Below are positions 53,228 through 61,409 of a stretch of DNA of 64,000 nt, piece by piece; position 1 is the first letter of the stretch; each line of letters opens with the position of its first letter. The position numbers and the translations under genes were made by a program. The stretch is from an uncultured Hellea sp. (GTDB lineage: Bacteria; Pseudomonadota; Alphaproteobacteria; Caulobacterales; Maricaulaceae): NCBI GenBank assembly GCA_938007935.1, contig CALLMD010000003.1:62001-126000 (forward strand), written 5' to 3'. The notes under the pieces were generated by a model. That model worked only from the letters and a program-made list of their open reading frames with translations, was not told the DNA's origin and ran no database searches.

Positions 53228-53251
53228 ACATATAACAGTATCGTTATATGT
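53228..53251. promoter_or_regulatory. Perfect 9-bp dyad upstream of ahcY, candidate operator for a SAH-responsive regulator
   Basis: ACATATAAC (53228-53236) and GTTATATGT (53243-53251) are perfect inverted repeats around a six-base centre, AGTATC. The dyad is 66-89 bp upstream of the ahcY start. ArsR-type regulators, including the SahR group that controls SAM/SAH-cycle genes, bind AT-rich palindromes of about this form; whether the organism has SahR is unknown from this window. No similar copy lies before metK. Confidence 0.5.
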
Positions 53252-53414
53252 TTATGAGAACTTCCATCATTCCTTATGACAACAATCCTAAACCTTAAAC
53301 AAGCTATTACTGACTTTAAAATAGTGCTCAGACGAGTCTTTAAATTACATGTAATAAATGTAGGATGCATGATTTATTGATGCTAGGTTGTAACTCAGGC
53401 ACACTGGACAAAAA

Positions 53415-55271
53415 ATGCATCGTTATATATTCATACTTTTATTAATTAGTTTTTCTAACTTTTGTTACGCATCTTCACCTGCACTCCCCGAATTAAGCTT
53501 TGATAATGCGCAGGTCCAAGTGACCGAGGGTGATAACGCAACTCTTCAAGTAGTACTTTCTCATCCTGTTCCTTATCCCGTCCGCGTTACGCTTTCGACA
53601 AGAAAGGGCAATGCCGTTTCAGGGCAAGACTTTGTTTCAAAATCTCAGCGCATTACTTTCCCTGCTGGTTCCACCTCCCAATCTGTTACATTTAATACAA
53701 ATGATGATGAGATAGATGAAGCTGAACAATTCTTTTGGGTTTATCTAAGAAATCCCTCAAATGCAGAGATTATGACTGAGAGGGCAAAACTCACAATAGT
53801 TGACAATGATGACGCACCAACGATTACATTTGATAAGTATGAGTATTCAATTGTTGAAGGCACCAGTAATAAACCAACAGAAGTTAAAATTCGGGTTCGC
53901 TTAAGTCACAGAAGTGAAAAGATTATAAGGTTCACAGTTCATACCGCGGCCAATACAGCAACAGCCTTTGAATTTGAATACGTAGCTGAAAGAGTTTTAT
54001 TCGATTCCAAAAGTGTTGTTTTCGATTATATCGTCAATGTTGTCGCAGACGCTGACCTTGAAGGTAGGCAGCAGTTTTATTTATATATGAGAAATCCGTC
54101 AAATTCACATTTGCTGCTGGATGACCCTGATGCAGACCGTATTAGAACTAAGATAAAGATAAATGACGATGATCAGTTATCCCCGCAACCACAAATATAC
54201 GCCGCAAATAGTTTTACGTGGATTGGTACTTTTGGCCGTCGGTTTACAGAAATAGAATTAGATGAAATAGCTAAAAATACTGAATTTGTCGTTTTAGCCA
54301 AGTTTCATGCATTATTCGATATCGATATCCATCACGATGAGGCCGCACTTTTAAAGCAGCGCAATCCGAGCTTAAAGGTCTTGCCTTATTTTAACGCTAA
54401 GCATTGGTTCCTCGAGAGCAAATGGGGAACGACGCCTCATTCTGAATGTCTCGTAAGAGATAGTAATGGTGATTTAGAGGTTAAACCTACAGACCGTTCC
54501 GACGCTAATTATTTAGACCTACGAATTCCTAGCTGTAGGCAGTGGATGATGGATACAGTTTTGGATTGGATGAATACCAATAATTATGATGGTATCGCTT
54601 ATGACTCTGCAGGGCCAATTGGAGATTTTGGCGAGGGGACTTATTGGCAAGATCTACTTGGCAATCAATTCGAGGTAGATGCATGGAATGCTGGCCTAGA
54701 AACCCTTCTCTCAGAAACAAAAGAGCTATTGCAGCAACAAGGGCTAATTGTGATTTTTAACGGCATTGGTGAATCAAGTTTCAGGGATATTGATAGGGAT
54801 ACATTCCAGCTTGATTATACTGATGGCGCTTTGAATGAGTCATTTGCCATTAACCCAGCTGGGGGTCTGCGGGCATCCTTGGTCGATGATATTGAGCTTA
54901 TGCAAACAGCTAGCGATAAAATATTGCTGATGAAGACAAATATTTATGACGATGGTGATAATCAGCGCACTTTAAGACTGGGGCGTTTCGCTTACGCCAG
55001 TTTTTTAATGGGCTGGGTTCCTGAGCAATCCTATTTTAAATACGGAGTAGATGATTTTTATACTTCAGCTGAATTAGAGGACTTTGCAATAGTTAGACAA
55101 CTAGATATTGGCTTGCCAGTTGATTTCTACACTAAGACTTATGAACTCATGAGTAGAGAGTTTGATAACTATTTTGTATTCGTCAATCCCACAGATAGTG
55201 AAGTGGCTGTCTCTCATAATGGCAATGTATTACTCGTTCCATCTATGGATGCCTTGTTTATTTCAAAGTAA
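53415..55271 (+). CDS. Secreted protein: two Calx-beta domains plus putative glycoside-hydrolase TIM-barrel (GHL15-like)
   Basis: A 618-residue exported protein, signal peptide MHRYIFILLLISFSNFCYAS. Two Calx-beta-type repeats occupy about residues 30-135 and 137-255, each ending with NDD and including VTEGDNATLQV and FPAGSTSQSVTFNTNDDEIDEAEQF. The C-terminal half (about 265-610) resembles a (beta/alpha)8 putative glycosidase of the GHL15 kind, with LDLRIPSCRQWMMDTVLDW, NNYDGIAYDSAG, LIVIFNGIGESS and LGRFAYASFLMGWVPEQSYF. Candidate catalytic acids are the Asp in IAYDSAG and Glu in GIGESS. Probably degrades or remodels an extracellular polysaccharide; substrate unknown. Codon use is A/T-rich relative to flanks, suggesting transfer. 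Confidence 0.65.
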   Translation: MHRYIFILLLISFSNFCYASSPALPELSFDNAQVQVTEGDNATLQVVLSHPVPYPVRVTLSTRKGNAVSGQDFVSKSQRITFPAGSTSQSVTFNTNDDEIDEAEQFFWVYLRNPSNAEIMTERAKLTIVDNDDAPTITFDKYEYSIVEGTSNKPTEVKIRVRLSHRSEKIIRFTVHTAANTATAFEFEYVAERVLFDSKSVVFDYIVNVVADADLEGRQQFYLYMRNPSNSHLLLDDPDADRIRTKIKINDDDQLSPQPQIYAANSFTWIGTFGRRFTEIELDEIAKNTEFVVLAKFHALFDIDIHHDEAALLKQRNPSLKVLPYFNAKHWFLESKWGTTPHSECLVRDSNGDLEVKPTDRSDANYLDLRIPSCRQWMMDTVLDWMNTNNYDGIAYDSAGPIGDFGEGTYWQDLLGNQFEVDAWNAGLETLLSETKELLQQQGLIVIFNGIGESSFRDIDRDTFQLDYTDGALNESFAINPAGGLRASLVDDIELMQTASDKILLMKTNIYDDGDNQRTLRLGRFAYASFLMGWVPEQSYFKYGVDDFYTSAELEDFAIVRQLDIGLPVDFYTKTYELMSREFDNYFVFVNPTDSEVAVSHNGNVLLVPSMDALFISK

Positions 55272-55889
55272 GCAGGCCAATCCTCAACAAAAACGCCCTT
55301 AAACCCTGCCCGCATCACAGTTTTAAAAACTTAATCCTCAGGCCCCGCACTTGGCCTATATTTCTTGTGTCATCGGGAAACTATCCTCGATGATGTAAGT
55401 TTTGATTCACATGGATAGGTAAGAGTACGTTACTTACTGGTGGATTAGACGGTGAGACTGAGCAGCTTGCGTGTCTTTGCTGCGTTCATTTGCGAGATGC
55501 AAGTGAACTCGCAAAAGCACATTACGAGCAAGCCTGTGCCGGGTCTTTGTAGCGGGGCCTGACCACTACGTTTAGCGATATTTGGTATTGTATCGTGTAC
55601 GGACGTGACTGTGGGATTTTCCAAAGAGGCCGCTACACAAAAATCATCGCCGCAGGGTCAGTGCCTTGTAAAACATCTTAGAATAAATTTGGTATCCATC
55701 AGGGTACCGGCCCTGCGGGCTGTCCTAGTTGAATTTTTCCGAAAGAAAAAATCAACCGAGGCGAACGCTTTCACGGATTTTTAAAAAATCCGACTCTGCT
55801 CGCAGCACAGAACCGTCTTGTTTCTATTCAATTCCCTTCCCGCGATTTTTCAGCTAGCCTGCCGCGCAGGAGCCGCCATAAAAATTATC
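55272..55889. other. About 620 bp without a recognisable gene
   Basis: No convincing coding frame, tRNA or known RNA was found. It contains a hairpin with arms TTGAATTTTTC and GAAAAAATCAA (55729-55755, one mismatch) and a nearly perfect palindrome with arms CGGATTTTT and AAAAATCCG (55774-55792). Fragments on the plus strand translate as plausible but broken peptide stretches (for example around 55460-55540 and 55560-55680) interrupted by stops, so this may be a decayed gene or mobile element, but no homology can be named. Confidence 0.45.
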
Positions 55890-55901
55890 ATGCAAAACAT
55901 C

Positions 55902-56699
55902 ATGAAAATAAAAGACCTCATCGCCTTTATCTTCGCCGCTTTGTTGTGCTTAGGCTGCTCGCCTAAACGCGCGGAGCTGCCCACGCCTGTGTCTGAGTTA
56001 TGGGAAGGTTGTGAAAAGCAATGCTCAGTCAATAGTGACTGCGCCGTTATGCAAGGGCATAGCTGTATGGTCCCTATAGCGGGACATAAAAACGATCTTA
56101 TTTGCTATGAAAAGGCCTTTGATAAGTACCGCGAGAGCGGCATATTAAATAACATAAAATGCCAGTCCCAAGGCCCGATTGAAAGCTACATCGCCCAATG
56201 TGAGAATAACATCTGCGTCGCCAAAGATTTACGCCCCGCGCCAGAACCCGTGCCGCCAGTCGAGTCGCCAGTCGAATCGCAAGTCACGGCCATCACACCA
56301 CCCAAATCGATAGATATTCGCCCGAACCCACAGCATTCAGAAGCTGTTCTGCTTGACCCTAAAATTCCAAACCCGAAAATTCTGGGACGTTTCGACGGTA
56401 AAGATGCCGCCTTTCCTTGGGATAGCAAATGGCAATTTGCGGGATGGCAACGCAAACCCGTGGAAGAGTTGGCGCCGAATTTCCAAATCTATGATAAACC
56501 ATTTATCGCTTTCAGTTACAAAGGTAGCGCAAAGGGCAATATGTGGGGGCATGATGGCGACGTCTTTTTCCACCGCAATTATGAGGTCAATCTCGATAGC
56601 TTAATCTTAACACCAGATAGCAAGCGTTGTGATATGGCGCCCTGCATGGATAGGGATTATAAAATCAATTCACGCCCCGTCCCCAAAAGCGGTTTATAG
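55902..56699 (+). CDS. Lipoprotein of unknown function, 5' part of a frameshifted gene
   Basis: A predicted lipoprotein of 265 residues, lipobox LCLGC (cysteine at about residue 19) and cysteine-rich N-terminal part (CEKQCSVNSDCAVMQGHSC, ICYEKAFDK, IKCQSQG), which may form a small disulfide domain, then a Pro/Val linker (PEPVPPVESPVESQ). The stop at 56697-56699 falls in a passage that continues naturally in the -1 frame (frame of the next entry), so this is likely the front of one longer protein. The ATG at 55902 is preferred over upstream possibilities because it yields a good signal sequence. I do not recognise a family. Confidence 0.5.
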   Translation: MKIKDLIAFIFAALLCLGCSPKRAELPTPVSELWEGCEKQCSVNSDCAVMQGHSCMVPIAGHKNDLICYEKAFDKYRESGILNNIKCQSQGPIESYIAQCENNICVAKDLRPAPEPVPPVESPVESQVTAITPPKSIDIRPNPQHSEAVLLDPKIPNPKILGRFDGKDAAFPWDSKWQFAGWQRKPVEELAPNFQIYDKPFIAFSYKGSAKGNMWGHDGDVFFHRNYEVNLDSLILTPDSKRCDMAPCMDRDYKINSRPVPKSGL

Positions 56700-56731
56700 G
56701 GACCTATAAAATCGGATTTGACGCGACGGGC

Positions 56732-57088
56732 ATGACCCTCACAAATGCCCAAGAGAGTATTGAGTTAGAACATTTCACACCGCCAAAGCCTTTACCGCCC
56801 CGCCCCAAAGACCTACCACTTTGCGAGATAAGAGATATGAAAGCGGGCGAAATTGTACCCGCCGCTTATGAGCGTTCAGAGATTGAAGGCACGGGATATA
56901 TTGTATGGGGGAGCGGCCAGACATTAATGTGGGATCATCATTTTGGCACACAGGGCAATGTTGCGCTCGCTAATGGTCAAGATGTGTTTTTTGAAGGGCC
57001 AGAGGGCCTCAAAGTGCTGCGCAAACTCACGCCTTACGCTACCTCTGCCAGCTTTGGGGTTAAGGGCCTTTATTGCGAGGGGTATTGA
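56732..57088 (+). CDS. C-terminal part of the same frameshifted lipoprotein gene
   Basis: A 118-residue frame whose upstream sequence stays open to about 56663, overlapping the end of the preceding gene; its first natural residues are FIGTYKIGFDATGMTLTN, which would follow the lipoprotein's SRPVPKSG. A Pro-rich linker (PPKPLPPRPKDLP) and a WDHHFGTQGNVALANGQDVFF stretch echo the GHDGDVFF motif of the upstream part. The ATG at 56732 has no obvious ribosome site. I infer a single gene disrupted by an indel near the CCCCAAAA run at 56681-56688; alternatively a sequencing error or programmed slip. Confidence 0.45.
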   Translation: MTLTNAQESIELEHFTPPKPLPPRPKDLPLCEIRDMKAGEIVPAAYERSEIEGTGYIVWGSGQTLMWDHHFGTQGNVALANGQDVFFEGPEGLKVLRKLTPYATSASFGVKGLYCEGY

Positions 57089-57100
57089 GTAGTGTGAAAT

Positions 57101-58393
57101 CTATCGCGGTTTGGGTTTAGACCTGAAACTCGACGTCGATGGCGCGCCGCTTTTTCCCTTAAAAGAGGGCCTAGATTGTGACCTGCCTTGAGGACGGCCC
57201 TTGGATTGGGAATGAGGTTTGGGTTTTGACTGAAATTGAGACCTGCCCCTTGATTGGAGTTTTGAACCGCCCTCTTCTTTGCCTTCGGGCTTGCCGTAAT
57301 CGCGGCGGCATCTTTGGCCCAAACGCGTGAGCATTTCATAATTTATGCTGCCAATGCTCTCGGCCTCAGCCGAGAGTTGATCGCCGCGAAAGACGACAAC
57401 GCCGCCGACCTGTTTGGGCAAATGCACATCGGTAATATCGACCATGGTCAAATCCATGCTGACGCGGCCAACAATCGGCACCTTTGCGTCGTGGAGCGTG
57501 GCATAACCCTTATTGGACTCCAGCACAGGAATGCCGTCCGCATAGCCCGCCCCGATAACGGCAATGCGCATATCACGCGGGGCGGTATAGCTGGCATTAT
57601 AGCCAAGACTTTCGCCCTTGTTGATGTCGCGGATTTGCAAAATGGGCGCGAGCAGCGTGGCAACAGGGCGCGTATCTTCTTGGGCGGGGTCATTGGTGGC
57701 ATATCCCCCGTACAGGCCAATGCCGGGGCGCACCATTTGAAAATGATAGGGCTTGCCCAGATATATGCCCGCCGTATTGGCCAAGCTCATCGGGGTGACG
57801 GGGAGCTGAGCGGCGGCTTTTTTAAATCGCGCGAGCTGGGTTTTATTCAGCGGATGGTCTTTATCGGGCGCGCAGGCCAGATGGCTCATCACCCATTCTG
57901 GGGTCAGGGCCTGCCAGAGTTTTCTGTCTTTGGCAAAGACGGCAAATTCGTCCGCGTCAAAACCAAGCCTATTCATGCCCGTATCAATATGGATGGCTGT
58001 GTAAGGGGGTTCATTCGTGCTGCGCGCAACCTCGGCCCAAAAGCGGGCTTGCTCCAGCGAGTTAATCACGGGTTTTAGTTTCGCCCCCAGCAGCACGCCC
58101 TTATCGCGCGGGGACGGACCGTTCAGCACATAAATTGCCCCGTTCGGGCCAATGGCCTCGCGCAGGATTTTACCCTCACCTGCTGTCGCGACGAAAAAGA
58201 TACGGCAGCCCGCCCCGTAAAGCGCGCGGCCCACTTGCACCGCGCCGAGGCCATAAGCATCAGCTTTGACAGAGGCGCCAATTTTAGCATTGCCGACACG
58301 TTTTTTCAGCGCCTCATAATTATAGCGCAGATTGTCAAGATTAACCCGCAAGGTCGGCCGGGTGGAGTAAGATATGGGAGGCTGCGTGCTCAT
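57101..58393 (-). CDS. alr: Alanine racemase with long basic C-terminal tail
   Basis: A 430-residue PLP-dependent racemase that makes D-alanine for peptidoglycan. The PLP lysine is in SVKADAYGLGA, the second catalytic base tyrosine in YNASY/GAGYADGIP-region, and the C-terminal domain has VSMDLTMVDITDV. The enzyme core ends at about residue 366. It is followed by a 64-residue tail rich in Ser, Lys, Arg, Gln and Pro (repeated SKPKP, SQSKGR, SRPSFKGK), absent from typical Alr, which suggests a disordered nucleic-acid- or surface-binding extension. Located 49 bp downstream of dnaB on the same strand. Confidence 0.92.
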   Translation of the reverse strand: MSTQPPISYSTRPTLRVNLDNLRYNYEALKKRVGNAKIGASVKADAYGLGAVQVGRALYGAGCRIFFVATAGEGKILREAIGPNGAIYVLNGPSPRDKGVLLGAKLKPVINSLEQARFWAEVARSTNEPPYTAIHIDTGMNRLGFDADEFAVFAKDRKLWQALTPEWVMSHLACAPDKDHPLNKTQLARFKKAAAQLPVTPMSLANTAGIYLGKPYHFQMVRPGIGLYGGYATNDPAQEDTRPVATLLAPILQIRDINKGESLGYNASYTAPRDMRIAVIGAGYADGIPVLESNKGYATLHDAKVPIVGRVSMDLTMVDITDVHLPKQVGGVVVFRGDQLSAEAESIGSINYEMLTRLGQRCRRDYGKPEGKEEGGSKLQSRGRSQFQSKPKPHSQSKGRPQGRSQSRPSFKGKSGAPSTSSFRSKPKPR

Positions 58394-58442
58394 AGAGCTG
58401 GGCCTAACCTAAGCCTATGGCGAAAGAAAGGCCTTAAACTCT

Positions 58443-59927
58443 TTACATGCCCTCATAGCGCTCATCTTGGGCGAGATTACCAAATTTCGTGAGCTCTGGG
58501 TTAAAGGAGAGTTTGATGGTGCCGATAGGGCCGTGACGTTGCTTGCCGATAATGACTTCGGCTTTACCGTGCAGGCGTTCCATCTCTTCCTGCCATTGAA
58601 GATGCTCTTCTGTGCCCTCGGAGGGTTCGGAGCGCGCGACATAATATTCCTCGCGGAACACAAACATAACCACATCGGCGTCTTGCTCGATGGAGCCGGA
58701 TTCGCGCAAATCAGAGAGCTGCGGGCGCTTATCATCGCGCTGCTCAACCTGGCGGGATAGCTGGGCCAGCGCCAGCACGGGGACATCAAGTTCCTTGGCG
58801 AGGGCTTTGAGGCCCTGCGTAATCATGGAAACTTCTTGCACGCGGTTAGTGCTAGAATTCATGGCGTTACCACCCGTCAAAAGCTGGAGATAATCCACGA
58901 CGATCATATCAAGCCCGACCATGCGCTTCAGCCGTCTTGCCCGCGCCGAGAGCGCCCCAATAGAGAGCCCGCCCGTATCATCAATATGCAGCGGAATGCG
59001 GCTAATCTCATCGGCGCTATCGCGGATATGCTCATATTGCTCCGCCGTGATATCGCCGCGGCGAATTTTATGGGATGGCACGGTGGATTGCTCGGCCAGT
59101 AAACGCGTGGCGAGCTGTTCAGAGCTCATCTCGAGGGAGAAGAAAGCCACAACGCCGCCTTCGGCCGTTTTCTCTATCCCCGCCTCGTCCCGCTCTGTGC
59201 GATATTTCTTGGCGATATGAAACGCAATATTCGTCGCCAGCGAGGTCTTACCCATAGACGGGCGGCCAGCCAAAATAATCAAATCAGAGCGGTGCATGCC
59301 GCCAAGCTGACGATCAAGATCTATAAGCCCTGTGGAGGTGCCGGATAAATGACCATCTCTGGCAAAGGCGGCACTGGCCATTTCGATAGAGCGAATAAGC
59401 GCGGTTTCAAACGTCACAAAGCCCGATTGCGTACCGCCAATTTCGGCCAGGTTATAAAGCTGGCTCTCGGCATTGGTGATCTGCGCCTGCGCGTCTTCTT
59501 CGCTATCGGTGTTAATCGCTTCGTGCTTAATTTCATCGCCCAAACGAATAAGCTCACGCCGCATCGCAAGGTCAAAAATCAACTTGGCATATTCTGTCGC
59601 GGTTGACCCTGCGGGGGCATTGTCAAGCAAGAGGGCGAGATATTCGACGCCGCCAATATCAACCAAAGTCTCATCTTGGGCGAAACGGTTTTTCAGAACA
59701 ATCGCGTCCGCGAGCTTGCCATGCTCGATGAGGCTAGAGATAGAATCGAAAATGCGCAAATGGATAGGATTGTAAAAATGCTTGGCCTGCACAATGCCAG
59801 AGATGCGGTGATAAATTTCATTATCATAAAGCAATGCGCCCAAAAGCGCCTGCTCGGCTTCCGCGCTTTGCGGAGTCGTATCTAGCTCGGGCGATAAGCC
59901 CGGATCATTGTCTGCGATAAATGCCAT
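58443..59927 (-). CDS. dnaB: Replicative DNA helicase
   Basis: A 494-residue DnaB-family hexameric helicase. The N-terminal primase-binding domain has PQSAEAEQALLGALLYD, and the RecA-like domain has Walker A GRPSMGKTSLATN, EMSSEQLATRLLAEQS, Walker B-like DMIVVDYLQLLTG and the C-terminal SKFNPELTKFGNL-type end. The open frame begins at 60080, but the ATG at 59927 (MAFIADNDPG) matches the family's start and is used. dnaB-alr neighbourhood is the common arrangement; the usual ribosomal genes rpsF-rpsR-rplI upstream are missing here. Confidence 0.96.
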   Translation of the reverse strand: MAFIADNDPGLSPELDTTPQSAEAEQALLGALLYDNEIYHRISGIVQAKHFYNPIHLRIFDSISSLIEHGKLADAIVLKNRFAQDETLVDIGGVEYLALLLDNAPAGSTATEYAKLIFDLAMRRELIRLGDEIKHEAINTDSEEDAQAQITNAESQLYNLAEIGGTQSGFVTFETALIRSIEMASAAFARDGHLSGTSTGLIDLDRQLGGMHRSDLIILAGRPSMGKTSLATNIAFHIAKKYRTERDEAGIEKTAEGGVVAFFSLEMSSEQLATRLLAEQSTVPSHKIRRGDITAEQYEHIRDSADEISRIPLHIDDTGGLSIGALSARARRLKRMVGLDMIVVDYLQLLTGGNAMNSSTNRVQEVSMITQGLKALAKELDVPVLALAQLSRQVEQRDDKRPQLSDLRESGSIEQDADVVMFVFREEYYVARSEPSEGTEEHLQWQEEMERLHGKAEVIIGKQRHGPIGTIKLSFNPELTKFGNLAQDERYEGM

Positions 59928-60010
59928 GGCTCTGCATAGGACAAGTTCAGTATTTGGCAAAGCGCATAGCGCAGATTTATTATGTGAATATCGGGTATAA
60001 AACTCAAAAA

Positions 60011-60036
60011 GAAAAACAGGCGCATGACTGCGCCTG
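60011..60036 (-). terminator. Rho-independent terminator of the periplasmic protein gene at 60085-60741
   Basis: On the minus strand, a perfect 8-bp stem CAGGCGCA / TGCGCCTG with a four-base loop is followed by TTTTTCTTTTT. It sits about 49-74 bp after the stop at 60085 and separates that gene from dnaB. Confidence 0.9.
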
Positions 60037-60084
60037 CTATTTGCCGGAAGGGGGAGAGGAGAAACCGGCGAATGTGTCAAAGGT

Positions 60085-60741
60085 TTATGCCTTTGAGAGG
60101 CGGGTCATAAGCGCATCAACATTGTCAGCCAATTCGCCAATATTGTACTCGATATTCTCCGCAGAGGCCGCGCCGAGCACTTCGCCTGTAAAGCTATTGA
60201 CAAGCAAGGCTTTAGCTTTGGCCTTTTTCCAAATGGCTGGGTCTGCATCCATGGTCAGACCCGTATGCTCGAGCGCGCGGCTACCGAAACTATGCCACGC
60301 AGCATCGCGTCCCGTGCCGTAAATGATGACGTGGGAATATCCCTCTAAAGCCGCCGTCATACGCACCTCATCAATTCTATTATCGCTCTGCGCAATATGG
60401 AGCGGCGTGGCTGGGATATATTTCAAATAAGCGCTTAAGCTAAGAAGAGAGACCTCCATATCAGAGCGCTTATCAAGCAGCGTCCAGTCATATTCTTCGC
60501 CATAAGGCGTCGGAATGAGGCGGCCTTCATCAAGGCGCGCCACAGCGATCTTGGCGGTCTTCGGCAGCGCAGGCGTCTTAATGTTTGTTTGTGATAAAGT
60601 CGGCCCGTCAAAAAGCTCAATCTCATATCCCGGCACGTCGAGCGGGTTCATGATTTCTAGCGCGCTTGCGCTATTGGCAAAGCCAGCAATTAATGCCGCC
60701 CCGAAAATTGTTGATGTGAGTGTTTTAAAAACTGTAGTCAT
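60085..60741 (-). CDS. Exported protein of unknown function
   Basis: A 218-residue protein with signal peptide MTTVFKTLTS...ASA. The mature part has a KIAVARLDEGRL strand, a central SLLSLSAYLKYIPATPLHI segment and VRMTAALEGYSHVIIYGTGRDA, which read like a small periplasmic alpha/beta lipoprotein-assembly-type fold (in the manner of CsgG-related proteins) but I cannot confirm that. The upstream reading frame to 60852 is rejected because the ATG at 60741 gives the signal peptide. It stands alone with its own terminator. Confidence 0.65.
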   Translation of the reverse strand: MTTVFKTLTSTIFGAALIAGFANSASALEIMNPLDVPGYEIELFDGPTLSQTNIKTPALPKTAKIAVARLDEGRLIPTPYGEEYDWTLLDKRSDMEVSLLSLSAYLKYIPATPLHIAQSDNRIDEVRMTAALEGYSHVIIYGTGRDAAWHSFGSRALEHTGLTMDADPAIWKKAKAKALLVNSFTGEVLGAASAENIEYNIGELADNVDALMTRLSKA

Positions 60742-60899
60742 GATGTCAGCCCTTCTTTCCTGATTAAGTGATAGGCTCTTATCACTGAGGACTAGGGCAG
60801 GCTTTTGCCGCCAATAAGATGATTTCAAGGCAATGTTTTCGTAATGTGGCAAGCCAGCGGCAAATGTGGCGGGTTTGATATATTAATCATATTCTATAC

Positions 60900-60918
60900 C
60901 TCGAAGAAAAACTTCGAG
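60900..60918. terminator. Hairpin upstream of the rplS terminator
   Basis: CTCGAAG (60900-60906) and CTTCGAG (60912-60918) form a 7-bp stem with an AAAAA loop, in a 254-bp gap between the periplasmic protein start and the rplS stop. On the minus strand it lies past the main rplS terminator, so it may be a backup or a leader element of the next gene. Confidence 0.35.
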
Positions 60919-60938
60919 CATTTAATTGTTTAAAAACT

Positions 60939-60978
60939 AAAAAACCCAGCCTATGAAATTTCATAAGCTGGGTTTTTT
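60939..60978 (-). terminator. Rho-independent terminator of the rplS operon
   Basis: On the minus strand, AAAAAACCCAGC pairs with GCTGGGTTTTTT around a CTATGAAATTTCATAA stretch that can itself form an inner stem (TATGAAATTTCATA). The uninterrupted T-run is six long. It starts about 18 bp after the rplS stop at 60996. Confidence 0.93.
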
Positions 60979-60995
60979 AACAAATAGAGGCATGC

Positions 60996-61409
60996 TTACT
61001 TTTTCTTTTTAGCTTCACCTTTTTTGCGGGTCGCTTCGATACCGCGGCCTGTTGTGCGCTCTGTAATACGGGCTGATTTACCACGGCGATCACGTAGATA
61101 ATAAAGCTTGGCGCGGCGTACCTTACCTTTGCGCTTAACTTGGATTTCCTCAACAAGCGGAGAGTAAACAGGGAAGACACGTTCAACGCCTTCACCATAA
61201 GAGATTTTACGAACCGTGAAGCTCTCATTCACACCTTTGCCAGCGCGGGCAATGCAGACGCCTTCAAAAGCTTGAAAACGTGTACGCGTACCTTCTGTAA
61301 TACGAACCTGAACAACAAGTGTATCGCCAGCTGAAAAATCAGGGATGACTTTGCCGCCCTCTAATAGACGGGCTTCTTCGGCTTTATTTAGTTTTTCAAT
61401 CACGTTCAT
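60996..61409 (-). CDS. rplS: Large ribosomal subunit protein bL19
   Basis: A 137-residue bL19 protein: [12 protein letters not shown] start, [31 protein letters not shown] core and the signature [19 protein letters not shown]. It ends in a lysine-rich tail (KKGEAKKKK), common in alphaproteobacterial bL19. The upstream frame extends to 61511 inside trmD, but the ATG at 61409 is right for the family. It overlaps the trmD stop by 14 bp. Confidence 0.97.
   Translation of the reverse strand: MNVIEKLNKAEEARLLEGGKVIPDFSAGDTLVVQVRITEGTRTRFQAFEGVCIARAGKGVNESFTVRKISYGEGVERVFPVYSPLVEEIQVKRKGKVRRAKLYYLRDRRGKSARITERTTGRGIEATRKKGEAKKKK

Noticed and set aside
53185-53370. 61-residue minus-strand open frame upstream of ahcY
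   Set aside because: It overlaps the ahcY promoter dyad, has poor composition for a protein and no ribosome site.
57314-58078. 254-residue open frame on the + strand opposite alr
   Set aside because: It is a shadow of the alr coding strand with no ribosome site; the alr motifs are on the other strand.
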